The notes under the pieces are model-generated. The model searched no databases and was not told the DNA's origin. It saw only the letters and a program-made list of their open reading frames with translations. From an uncultured Prevotellaceae bacterium (GTDB lineage Bacteria; Bacteroidota; Bacteroidia; Bacteroidales; Bacteroidaceae): a stretch of 64,000 nucleotides of DNA. Made by a program: the position numbers and the translations under genes. Location of the stretch: contig ONDJ01000001.1 in the NCBI GenBank assembly GCA_900316575.1, positions 124,001 to 188,000 of the forward strand, written 5' to 3'. Shown piece by piece: positions 43,207 through 50,857 of the stretch (the stretch's first letter is position 1; the number at the start of each line of letters is the position of its first letter).

Positions 43207-43290
43207 AAGGCGAGAGGTTAAAGATTAGAGGTTAAAGCCCCCGCCGCACCTTTAACCTATGACCTTTAAACTTTAACCTTTCCAAACGAT
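43207..43290. repeat. Intergenic repeat, CCGCCGCACC core family
   Basis: The GAGGTTAAAG words on the left and CTTTAACC/CTTTAAAC words on the right flank the core CCGCCGCACCTTTAACCT (43241-43258), identical to the copy before era. Confidence 0.65.
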
Positions 43291-43305
43291 AAACATTAAA
43301 CGATT

Positions 43306-44619
43306 ATGAACCTTGTAGCCATAGTAGGCCGACCCAATGTAGGCAAGAGCACCCTTTTCAATCGATTGGTAGGACAACGCCAAGCCATCGTCAGCGACGA
43401 AGCAGGCACCACGCGCGACCGTCAGTACGGCAAGGCCGAATGGACAGGACGCGAGTTTAGCGTTGTAGATACGGGTGGTTGGGTAGTCAACTCCGACGAT
43501 GTCTTTGAAGAAGAAATCCGCAAGCAAGTAACTCTTGCCACCGAAGAGGCCGATCTCGTGCTCTTCCTCGTTGATGTCAAAACAGGCATAACCGACCTTG
43601 ACGAACAAGTAGCAGCCATATTGCGGCGCAGCGGGAGTAACGTGATGCTCTGTGCCAACAAGTGCGACGACAACATGAGCCAATACGCCGCCGCAGAGTT
43701 CTACAGCCTTGGTCTTGGCGACCCCTACCCCATCAGCGCAGCCACTGGCAGTGGTACAGGCGACTTTCTCGACGAAGTGCTTCGCCGCCTCGGCCCTGAC
43801 ACCGAGGCAAACGGAGAGGACGACAGTATTCCTCGCATCAGCGTCGTAGGACGACCAAATGCGGGCAAGAGTAGCCTTATCAATGCTTTCATCGGCGAAG
43901 AACGCAACATTGTGACCGACCGTGCTGGCACCACGCGCGACAGCATCCTCACACGCTACGACAAATTCGGTTTTGACTTCTACCTCGTTGACACCGCCGG
44001 TATTCGCCGCAAAAACAAGGTGAGAGAAGACCTAGAGTTCTACAGCGTAATGCGAGCCATCCGCGCCATCGAGAACAGCGACGTGTGTATCCTGCTCATC
44101 GATGCCACACGCGGCATAGAGGCACAAGACCTCAACATCGTTAGCATCATACAGCGCAACAATAAGTCGCTCGTAGTAGCTATCAACAAATGGGACATCG
44201 CTGAAGACAAGTCGCAAACCGCCATCACTTATTTTGAAAATACCATACGTGAACGCCTTGCTCCGTTCACCGACTTTCCTATCATCTTTGTCAGTGCACT
44301 GACTAAGCAACGCATCTATCGTGTGCTCGAAACAGCTAAGAACGTTTATCTAAATCGTAAGCGCCGCGTCAGCACCTCCAAACTCAACGCCGAAATGCTG
44401 CCCATCATCGAAGCCACACCCCCGCCCTCTATCAAAGGCAAATACATCAAAATCAAGTATTGCTCGCAAGTGCCCGACACACAAATACCCACCTTTATCT
44501 TCTACGCAAATCTTCCACAATACGTGCGCGAGCCCTACAAGCGTTTCCTTGAAAACAAGATACGCGAAAAATGGGACTTCAGCGGCACACCCATCAACAT
44601 CTTCCTGCGACAGAAGTAA
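43306..44619 (+). CDS. der: GTPase Der (EngA)
   Basis: A 437-residue tandem GTPase needed for 50S subunit assembly. The first G domain has GRPNVGKST (about 8-16), DTGGW and NKCD. The second has GRPNAGKSS (about 183-191), DTAGIRRK and NKWD. The C-terminal KH-like domain reads [20 protein letters not shown]. All parts are present. It ends the fabH-era-der block. No clear terminator is seen in the 90 bases before the convergent MBL gene. Confidence 0.96.
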   Translation: MNLVAIVGRPNVGKSTLFNRLVGQRQAIVSDEAGTTRDRQYGKAEWTGREFSVVDTGGWVVNSDDVFEEEIRKQVTLATEEADLVLFLVDVKTGITDLDEQVAAILRRSGSNVMLCANKCDDNMSQYAAAEFYSLGLGDPYPISAATGSGTGDFLDEVLRRLGPDTEANGEDDSIPRISVVGRPNAGKSSLINAFIGEERNIVTDRAGTTRDSILTRYDKFGFDFYLVDTAGIRRKNKVREDLEFYSVMRAIRAIENSDVCILLIDATRGIEAQDLNIVSIIQRNNKSLVVAINKWDIAEDKSQTAITYFENTIRERLAPFTDFPIIFVSALTKQRIYRVLETAKNVYLNRKRRVSTSKLNAEMLPIIEATPPPSIKGKYIKIKYCSQVPDTQIPTFIFYANLPQYVREPYKRFLENKIREKWDFSGTPINIFLRQK

Positions 44620-44712
44620 CAGGTAAATAGCTTCATTTAACGAAGCATGTCCAATATAGTGCGGGCGAGGACGCCAGCGCTCCCAACCTTTGCGGCGGAG
44701 GAAGCGAGTTGC

Positions 44713-45540
44713 TTAATCCAACGTGCAAATCTCAATGGGACGAGTTCGCGGCAGGGCTTCAATGCGTAAGTTGGGCGGAAGTTCTATGCCGGATTTCTCA
44801 AGGCGGCGGTTAACCGTTTTCAGGGCTTGGTCGGGCGTATTGTTCTCTTCGCTGAGGTGGCAAAGCCATATCCGCTTTGTCGCTTGGTTTATGCTCTGAG
44901 CAAGGAGATCTCCTGTTTCTTCATTTGAAAGGTGGCCGTGTCCGCCGCGTATCCTGTCTTTGAGGAACTGCGGGTAACGCCCCGTGGCAAGCATAGGTAA
45001 ATCGTAGTTAGCCTCTAAAACAACATATTTGGCTCGACTCACTGCTTGACGAATTTCATCGGTGGGTGAACCAACGTCAGTAGCAATACACAGTGAAGTG
45101 TCGCCAGTGCTTATGAAATAGCCCACACAATCACGACTGTCGTGTGGAACAGGAAAAGGCGTAAAGGATATGCCTGAAATTGTGACAGTCTCCCCAACGG
45201 AGAGAACTTTTTGTTGCGTTTCGGGCACTTTGCGCGTCATGAAACGGTTGCGCATCATGCCTTCATGAACAAGCGAAGTGGCATAAATCGGGACGCCTGT
45301 CTCAGCAGCAAATTTTCCGATGGCCTTGACATGATCGGTATGATCGTGGGTGACAAATGCGACCACGAAATGTTGCAAGTTCATTCCGTATTGGTACAAA
45401 TAACGCTTGAAAGTGCGAATGCTAATACCCAAATCAATAAGTACACAGTCAGAACCCCGTCGCAGTATATAGCAATTGCCACTACTGCCGCTGCCCAGAC
45501 TGAGGAACTCAAGAGGATATTGTTCAGCGAAAAGGTCCAT
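44713..45540 (-). CDS. MBL-fold metallohydrolase, YycJ/WalJ-like
   Basis: A 275-residue metallo-beta-lactamase-fold protein. It begins near residue 10 with FLSLGSGSSGNCYILRRGS, the YycJ signature, and has the metal motif VTHDHTDHVKAIG (HxHxDH, near 84-89) and later GHGHLSNEET, which supplies more ligands. YycJ-type proteins are probably single-strand or 5' exonucleases linked to DNA repair; the exact substrate is unknown. The gene is on the opposite strand from der and faces it. The next gene in its strand (tamL) ends about 60 bases upstream. Confidence 0.85.
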   Translation of the reverse strand: MDLFAEQYPLEFLSLGSGSSGNCYILRRGSDCVLIDLGISIRTFKRYLYQYGMNLQHFVVAFVTHDHTDHVKAIGKFAAETGVPIYATSLVHEGMMRNRFMTRKVPETQQKVLSVGETVTISGISFTPFPVPHDSRDCVGYFISTGDTSLCIATDVGSPTDEIRQAVSRAKYVVLEANYDLPMLATGRYPQFLKDRIRGGHGHLSNEETGDLLAQSINQATKRIWLCHLSEENNTPDQALKTVNRRLEKSGIELPPNLRIEALPRTRPIEICTLD

Positions 45541-45600
45541 AATATATATATATTGTGTGTGAGTGGAATGTACTTTGTTGTTTTATACTGAGTGAAGATT

Positions 45601-47925
45601 TTAGAATGGAAGTCCTACGGCAAAGTGCAAAGCAAAATCGCGCGAGAGCTTTGGATGAGCAATGGGATAGTGGCCTTTACCCTCTGTAACAGCGGGATTG
45701 ATGGCTTTCATGCCTGCATCGAAGCGAAGGATAAAGTAGTCCATATTGAAGCGCAGACCTATGCCGTAGGCCACTGCTATTTGATTCCAAAACTTATCAA
45801 ACTTGAAATGAGCATTGGGAATGTCATCGTAACGGCGGGTGTTCCAAATATTTCCCGCGTCAATGAAGGCAGCACCGCTGAACTTCCAAAAGAGACGAGT
45901 GCGATATTCAAGCGAAAGAAGTAGTTGCAAGTTACCCGTCTGATTGATGAAGTTTACCTTGCCATCGCTCGTATGATAACTGCCAGGCCCCAGTTCGCGC
46001 ACATTCCAACCGCGCACCCCATTGGCACCTCCCGCAAAATAGCGCTTTTCGTAAGGAATGATAAGGCTGTTCCCATACGGAATGGCCAGCCCGAAAAGTG
46101 CATGGAACGAAAGGCTATTATTCTTGTCAATGGCAAAGGACGTGGAATAGTCGAGATCTATCTTAGCATACTGGGAGAAGGGGATGCCAAAAGCCTCATA
46201 TTGTTTATTGACATCTTTCTTAAACACACCCAAACATGAAGCACCGTAAAGCAGATTGCCTGCGGTTTCAACATTGAAACGCAACTGCCAACCCATCATT
46301 CCAGGACTTAGCGGTGCAAACTTACGAGAGTTAAACACGAAGCTATAACCTATGCGCATGATAAGTAGGTTCTCATACGTGTTGCGCAAGATAGAGCTGC
46401 GAGCATTGGTTCCTTCAAGGTATTCTGTACGGAAAGTTTCTGAAATCCACGGCAAGAATACATAGTTAAGATTGAGCACATCAATCGTGTGTTGCCAACG
46501 CTGGTCATTGTGGTGTTGCCAGGTATATGCCCAGCGTCCCGTAAGTATGCGACGATGAAACTCTGGACGATCCTGGGAATTGTACATGATGCCCAATTCG
46601 GAAACAGCTTTAAGTTCCTTATTAAGCTTACGCGGCATGAGCGGAAACTTAAACGTAGGCATACGCAGACTAATCTCTGCACTATATTCCGTGTAGTTTT
46701 GATCTTTATAGCCTTCAAGGCCTTTGATCGCTTCATAGGCTCCACGCAGCTTCAAGCTCAAGACCTCTGCCCCATGGAAAGCATTGCGATTTGTGAAGTT
46801 GAGCGAAACAGCTGCCCCTAAATCGCCATTGGTGTTTGTGCCATCGACTTCTGCACTAATGGTATATCTTTCAGCCGGCGTGACAACGATGTGGGCATCG
46901 AGTTGAGGATGTAACGAATCGGACTCTGCCAAAGGTACAGGACGTACACGAATTGTTGGGATGGCAACCGCCTGCAACGCACCTAAGCCTGCATAAGTAG
47001 CTTGAACATCACGCTCGGCAAACAAGGCTCCATTCAACAAAGCGGTGTGATTTTCATACACATGGCTATGCAACCACTGACGTTTCTCGTAGTGTATGGT
47101 GAAGTCGGGAAGCGTTCGAACGTTAGCACTGTCAGAAAGGTTTTGTCCTTCGTAGATATTGATATCCCTAAAGGTGTGCTGCCGATAGGCCAATGACGAC
47201 GACACGTCTTCGGGACGCGAGAGCGTTAGATGAACCAAGGCGGTTTGACGACCAGGTAGCGTGTCGGCGGTAAAAGCTATGTAATCTTTATTGATGGCGA
47301 AGTAACCGTTGTTTTGCAATTTACCAATGATGCGATCGCGTTCCTGGCTGAGCACGGCCACGTCGAGCGCGCTTCCTTTGTGAAGCAACGTCTCGCGGGC
47401 ATATTCATGCAATAAGGAAAGCATCGTGCTATCATCACTTTCATAAACAACGCTATCAATCGTCCATAAGTCGCCTGGTAGCAACTGATACCTCACCTTA
47501 GTTCGCCTCTTGTGTGTATTGGTTTCTGCACTGGCTTCTGCTTTCAGATACCCGCGTGTACGCAATGCTGCACGCAAAGCCGTAACACTTTGCTCTGTCT
47601 GCACGCTGTCGTACGCAACTGGAGCTTGGCCCAATCGTTTCCAAATACGCCCGCTACGCTTTGTGCTGTCAGCTCGCGACAAACAATAAAGACCTAAGGG
47701 AACTTTCACCAAATTAAACCAACGTGAATTAGCTTCTTGCCTGATGTATCCGCGATAGTCTTCGGGAGCCACATTCCGTTTATCACTATGTAACGAAACA
47801 CGCGAGAGCAGGGTCTCATCGTCGGCAAGAAAACGCATGGGCGAACAACCAGTCAATAACACAGAAACGACAGCCACCAAGAATATGGCGGATGTCGTTT
47901 GAGCTATGTTACGACAAAAAGACAT
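45601..47925 (-). CDS. tamL: TamL-type lipidated BamA/TamA-family outer-membrane protein
   Basis: A 774-residue outer-membrane protein. A leader with the lipobox LLTGCSP (Cys near 26) suggests lipidation, the mark of TamL, the Bacteroidetes form of TamA. POTRA-like segments occupy about 30-370 (for example YRGYIRQEANSRWFNLVKVP and TALRAALRTRGYLKAE). The 16-strand Omp85 barrel follows, with the RYFAGGANGVRGW motif near residue 640, equivalent to the RGF/VRGY loop, and ends in FAVGLPF. It assists assembly of outer-membrane proteins with TamB-like partners. A longer frame upstream (to 48075) is rejected because it lacks a signal sequence. Confidence 0.85.
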   Translation of the reverse strand: MSFCRNIAQTTSAIFLVAVVSVLLTGCSPMRFLADDETLLSRVSLHSDKRNVAPEDYRGYIRQEANSRWFNLVKVPLGLYCLSRADSTKRSGRIWKRLGQAPVAYDSVQTEQSVTALRAALRTRGYLKAEASAETNTHKRRTKVRYQLLPGDLWTIDSVVYESDDSTMLSLLHEYARETLLHKGSALDVAVLSQERDRIIGKLQNNGYFAINKDYIAFTADTLPGRQTALVHLTLSRPEDVSSSLAYRQHTFRDINIYEGQNLSDSANVRTLPDFTIHYEKRQWLHSHVYENHTALLNGALFAERDVQATYAGLGALQAVAIPTIRVRPVPLAESDSLHPQLDAHIVVTPAERYTISAEVDGTNTNGDLGAAVSLNFTNRNAFHGAEVLSLKLRGAYEAIKGLEGYKDQNYTEYSAEISLRMPTFKFPLMPRKLNKELKAVSELGIMYNSQDRPEFHRRILTGRWAYTWQHHNDQRWQHTIDVLNLNYVFLPWISETFRTEYLEGTNARSSILRNTYENLLIMRIGYSFVFNSRKFAPLSPGMMGWQLRFNVETAGNLLYGASCLGVFKKDVNKQYEAFGIPFSQYAKIDLDYSTSFAIDKNNSLSFHALFGLAIPYGNSLIIPYEKRYFAGGANGVRGWNVRELGPGSYHTSDGKVNFINQTGNLQLLLSLEYRTRLFWKFSGAAFIDAGNIWNTRRYDDIPNAHFKFDKFWNQIAVAYGIGLRFNMDYFILRFDAGMKAINPAVTEGKGHYPIAHPKLSRDFALHFAVGLPF

Positions 47926-48004
47926 CGTAAAGAACCTATTATGCAATGATAAGAGGAAAACTATTCTGTTGAGGAAGTCGGCGGTTTTTCCTCTGTCATG
48001 GCAA

Positions 48005-48676
48005 TTAAACTGTTCGCTCGCCAAAGATTGCTGTGCCGATACGCACCATGTTGCTACCCTCACCGATGGCTTCACGCCAATCGTGGCTCATGCCATACGA
48101 GCGAATGGCGAACTCGGAGTTGTCGGCAAAAAAGCGCTGCTTAAGTTCTTGAAAGAGACTTAAAACTCTCGCAAACTCTTGCCTAACTTGAAGCATATCG
48201 TCTGTATTGGTCGCCATACACATCAAGCCCTGTATGCTCACTCCACGAAGTTCTCTCCAAGAGCCTTCTGCCAAAAAGGCGGTGAGTTCTTCAGGCGTAA
48301 AACCGAATTTTGTTTCTTCTTGAGCAATGTGCACTTGCAACAGACAGGGAATACACCGGTCGTTTTGTAGGCCGCGCTTATTGACTTCAGTTAAGAGTTT
48401 TGGCGTATCAACGGCGTGAATAAGACTGACAAAAGGCGCAATGTACTTCACCTTGTTGGGCTGCAAGTGGCCAATAAAATGCCAAGCGATATCCTTGGGC
48501 AAAGCCTCGTGTTTAGCGCAAAGCTCCTGCACTCGGCTTTCTCCAAATACTCTGCAGCCAGCTTCATAGGCTGACAAAAGTTGTGATGCTGGATGAAACT
48601 TACTTACAGCGACAAGCTCTACGTCTTCTGGAACCTGTTTGCGCATTTGCTGCCACCGCTGGCCTGTGTCGCTCAT
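48005..48676 (-). CDS. PLP homeostasis protein YggS
   Basis: A 223-residue alanine-racemase-fold protein. The PLP-binding Lys is in VAVSKFHP near residue 26; FGESRVQEL, WHFIGHLQPNKVKYI and the C-terminal SYGMSHDWREAIGEGSNMVR are classic YggS/PROSC signatures. It binds pyridoxal phosphate and buffers its level, with no known catalytic turnover. It lies 3 bases after the DUF4494 gene on the same strand, a pairing seen in other Bacteroidales. Confidence 0.93.
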   Translation of the reverse strand: MSDTGQRWQQMRKQVPEDVELVAVSKFHPASQLLSAYEAGCRVFGESRVQELCAKHEALPKDIAWHFIGHLQPNKVKYIAPFVSLIHAVDTPKLLTEVNKRGLQNDRCIPCLLQVHIAQEETKFGFTPEELTAFLAEGSWRELRGVSIQGLMCMATNTDDMLQVRQEFARVLSLFQELKQRFFADNSEFAIRSYGMSHDWREAIGEGSNMVRIGTAIFGERTV

Positions 48677-48679
48677 CGT

Positions 48680-49144
48680 TTAAGCCTTTTTGCTGTTTTC
48701 TGGTACAGGCTCTTGGTAATGATAAACATCCATCAACTGAGTCTCTGCGATATTTGCGATGGTATAGTCGAGCATAGACTCTTTCATTCCTTCTTGCAGA
48801 CGTTCAATAGCCGCTGGCAGGTCAGCGGCTTGAATGAGCACTTGCTGCGAACTCTTTCGCTCCTTACCACTCTTTTCGTCAAGTGTTATAAAAATAAGTT
48901 TGGCCTTGAACCAACGGTCGGCACTTTCCAAAGCGGTTTCAAAAAGTTCGGCATAACGTACACGCTTGATGTCTGCCACTTCAAATTCGCCTTTTATAAG
49001 CGGCTGCATCTCAAGTGTGATACGCCGCTCAGCCTCTGTGAAATTAACGGCATCAACAAGATAAGGCTCGTTGACTTTCTTCACACTGCCATCATCAAGC
49101 GTCTTTTCGTATTTAACCTTGCACTCAAACCAATTGTACATCAT
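48680..49144 (-). CDS. DUF4494 protein
   Basis: A 154-residue protein of a Bacteroidetes-specific family. It starts MMYNWFECKVKYEKTLDDGS and includes YLVDAVNFTEAERRITLEMQ and WFKAKLIFITLDEKSGKE, which I recognise as DUF4494. The function is unknown; the fold is predicted alpha-beta. The frame is open far upstream (to 49387), but the conserved N-terminus and the compositional change support the ATG at 49144. It shares an operon with yggS. The putative promoter TACTTTCG (minus, near 49261) lies about 110 bases upstream. Confidence 0.8.
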   Translation of the reverse strand: MMYNWFECKVKYEKTLDDGSVKKVNEPYLVDAVNFTEAERRITLEMQPLIKGEFEVADIKRVRYAELFETALESADRWFKAKLIFITLDEKSGKERKSSQQVLIQAADLPAAIERLQEGMKESMLDYTIANIAETQLMDVYHYQEPVPENSKKA

Positions 49145-49376
49145 AAGTTTGTTCCTGTTTGTTTTAATGAAATAATCATGTTTGCTGTTTTCAATCGTGC
49201 AGACTTCAACAGAACAACAAACAAAGCCGCCAAAGTTTGCAACAAATATCACGCGAAAGTACGTTTTAATGTTCCTTTTGCCAACTTTTGAAGCATTTTT
49301 CTTCGTAAAACGCGGCTTTTTCCAATCGTTTGTCAAAAAAAGAAGAGGAACACTTGGTTTTTTCTTGGTCATATCA

Positions 49377-49384
49377 TACTTTTG
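49377..49384 (+). promoter_or_regulatory. TACTTTTG promoter element of the tRNA-Val cluster
   Basis: TACTTTTG matches TAnnTTTG and ends 18 bases before the first tRNA-Val; TTGG/TTTT words lie at the -33 position. All three tRNAs may be one transcript. Confidence 0.6.
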
Positions 49385-49402
49385 CATCGCTTTTGCAACA
49401 AG

Positions 49403-49477
49403 GGGCGCTTAGCTCAGTTGGTTTAGAGCGTCTGCCTTACAAGCAGAGGGTCGGGGGTTCGAATCCCTCAGCGCCCA
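49403..49477 (+). tRNA. tRNA-Val (anticodon UAC), copy 1
   Basis: The 75-base cloverleaf has acceptor GGGCGCT pairing with AGCGCCC, the D arm GCTC/GAGC, the anticodon stem TCTGC/GCAGA with loop CTTACAA (anticodon UAC, reading GUA), and the T arm GGGGGTTCGAATCCCTC. The discriminator is A. No encoded CCA. Confidence 0.97.
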
Positions 49478-49518
49478 CCTCCATGTTGCAAGCACCGAGA
49501 AAACAGCTTTAAGGTTTC

Positions 49519-49593
49519 GGGCGCTTAGCTCAGTTGGTTTAGAGCGTCTGCCTTACAAGCAGAGGGTCGGGGGTTCGAATCCCTCAGCGCCCA
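49519..49593 (+). tRNA. tRNA-Val (anticodon UAC), copy 2
   Basis: This is identical in sequence to copy 1 over all 75 bases, with a different 41-base spacer before it. Confidence 0.97.
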
Positions 49594-49635
49594 CTCCCAG
49601 AGCCTAATAAGTTTGTTTTCATTTACCTCGCAAGA

Positions 49636-49710
49636 GGGCGCTTAGCTCAGTTGGTTTAGAGCGTCTGCCTTACAAGCAGAGGGTCGGGGGTTCGAATCCC
49701 TCAGCGCCCA
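49636..49710 (+). tRNA. tRNA-Val (anticodon UAC), copy 3
   Basis: This is identical in sequence to copies 1 and 2. A terminator hairpin follows at 49733. Confidence 0.97.
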
Positions 49711-49732
49711 CAGAAAGTTTAAAGAGTTTTAG

Positions 49733-49762
49733 CCTCTCAGCCTCGTGTTGAGAGGTTTTTTG
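49733..49762 (+). terminator. Terminator of the tRNA-Val cluster
   Basis: CCTCTCA (49733-49739) pairs with TGAGAGG (49749-49755), followed by TTTTTTG. Confidence 0.85.
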
Positions 49763-49817
49763 TATGCTCATTTGGTAGAATATAAGCAGTTTGCTAATGC
49801 AGAAAAGATTTGTTTCG

Positions 49818-49825
49818 TACTTTTG
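49818..49825 (+). promoter_or_regulatory. TACTTTTG promoter element of miaA
   Basis: TACTTTTG matches TAnnTTTG. A TTTG about 20-25 bases upstream fits a -33 box. The leader to miaA is about 35-40 bases. Confidence 0.55.
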
Positions 49826-49863
49826 TGTGTTCGTATCGCTGTTCTATGCAATAAAAGAAGCTT

Positions 49864-50769
49864 GTGAGACCTACACTTATTGTTCTGCTCGGCCCCACAG
49901 CTGTTGGGAAAACATCATTGAGCATCCAGTTGGCCAAACAATTGGACGCACCAATCGTTAGTGCTGACTCAAGGCAAATGTTTCGCGGCATGGAGATAGG
50001 AACAGCGGCTCCAACAGACAGCGAACGCAATGGCGTCCCACACTTTTTCATCGGTGTACTTGCCCCCGACCAATATTATAGTGCGGCTCGCTATGAGGCT
50101 GAAGCCTTAAGTTTGTTGACAGAACTGATGAAACGCCATGAAACCATCATTCTTTGCGGTGGGTCGATGCTCTATCTCGACGCAGTTTGCCGAGGCATTG
50201 ACGACATTCCTACCATTTCTGATGCGGTTCGTTCCACTATGCGACAACGCCTTTACGATGAAGGCATTGAAGCCTTACAAGAAGAACTGAAGAGATGCGA
50301 TCCCGCTTACCATGCCCGTTGTGATTTGAACAACAGCAGACGTGTGGTACATGCCTTGGAAGTTTACTATATGACAGGCAGGCCTTATTCCACTTTTCTC
50401 ACGGGAAAGACGGCTCAGCGTCCATTCAACATCGTCAAGATTGGCCTGAAACGCTTTCGCGAAGAACTTTTCGCCCGCATCAGCCAGCGCACAGCGGCTA
50501 TGATTGACCGAGGACTCATCGACGAAGCCCGACGACTCAGTGCATATCGCTATTGCAACGCACTCAACACCGTTGGCTACAAAGAAGCTTTTCAATACTT
50601 AGATGGCGCATGGACTATAGACTACACACGCGAGAAAATTGCTCGTAACACGCGCGTCTATGCCAAGAAGCAAATGACTTGGTTCCAACGTGATGCCGAC
50701 ATCCATTGGTTTGATGCCGAAGACGAAAAGTCGGTTTTCCAATTCGTACAAAAACAACTTCATCATTAG
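49864..50769 (+). CDS. miaA: tRNA dimethylallyltransferase MiaA
   Basis: A 301-residue enzyme that adds the isopentenyl group to A37 of tRNAs reading UNN codons. The P-loop is LLGPTAVGKTSLS (9-17 core), then SADSRQMFRGMEIGTA with the catalytic Asp region, and the GGSMLYLDAVCRGID segment. NTVGYKEAFQYLDGAW and RNTRVYAKKQMTWFQRD are C-terminal signatures. The start is a GTG at 49864; no closer ATG is in frame. It lies downstream of the tRNA cluster under its own promoter. Confidence 0.94.
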   Translation: MRPTLIVLLGPTAVGKTSLSIQLAKQLDAPIVSADSRQMFRGMEIGTAAPTDSERNGVPHFFIGVLAPDQYYSAARYEAEALSLLTELMKRHETIILCGGSMLYLDAVCRGIDDIPTISDAVRSTMRQRLYDEGIEALQEELKRCDPAYHARCDLNNSRRVVHALEVYYMTGRPYSTFLTGKTAQRPFNIVKIGLKRFREELFARISQRTAAMIDRGLIDEARRLSAYRYCNALNTVGYKEAFQYLDGAWTIDYTREKIARNTRVYAKKQMTWFQRDADIHWFDAEDEKSVFQFVQKQLHH

Positions 50770-50857
50770 CGAATTTGTTTAGAAAGTCTCTAAGAACTTT
50801 CAGCGATATAGTGTTTCCACACTCATATAATAAAAGAACAACATCCCTACCCTTCCC

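Noticed and set aside
48680-49387. Long form of the DUF4494 gene starting near 49387
   Set aside because: The extra N-terminal part is Lys/Phe-rich and unlike the family, and it would overlap the putative promoter and the tRNA promoter region.
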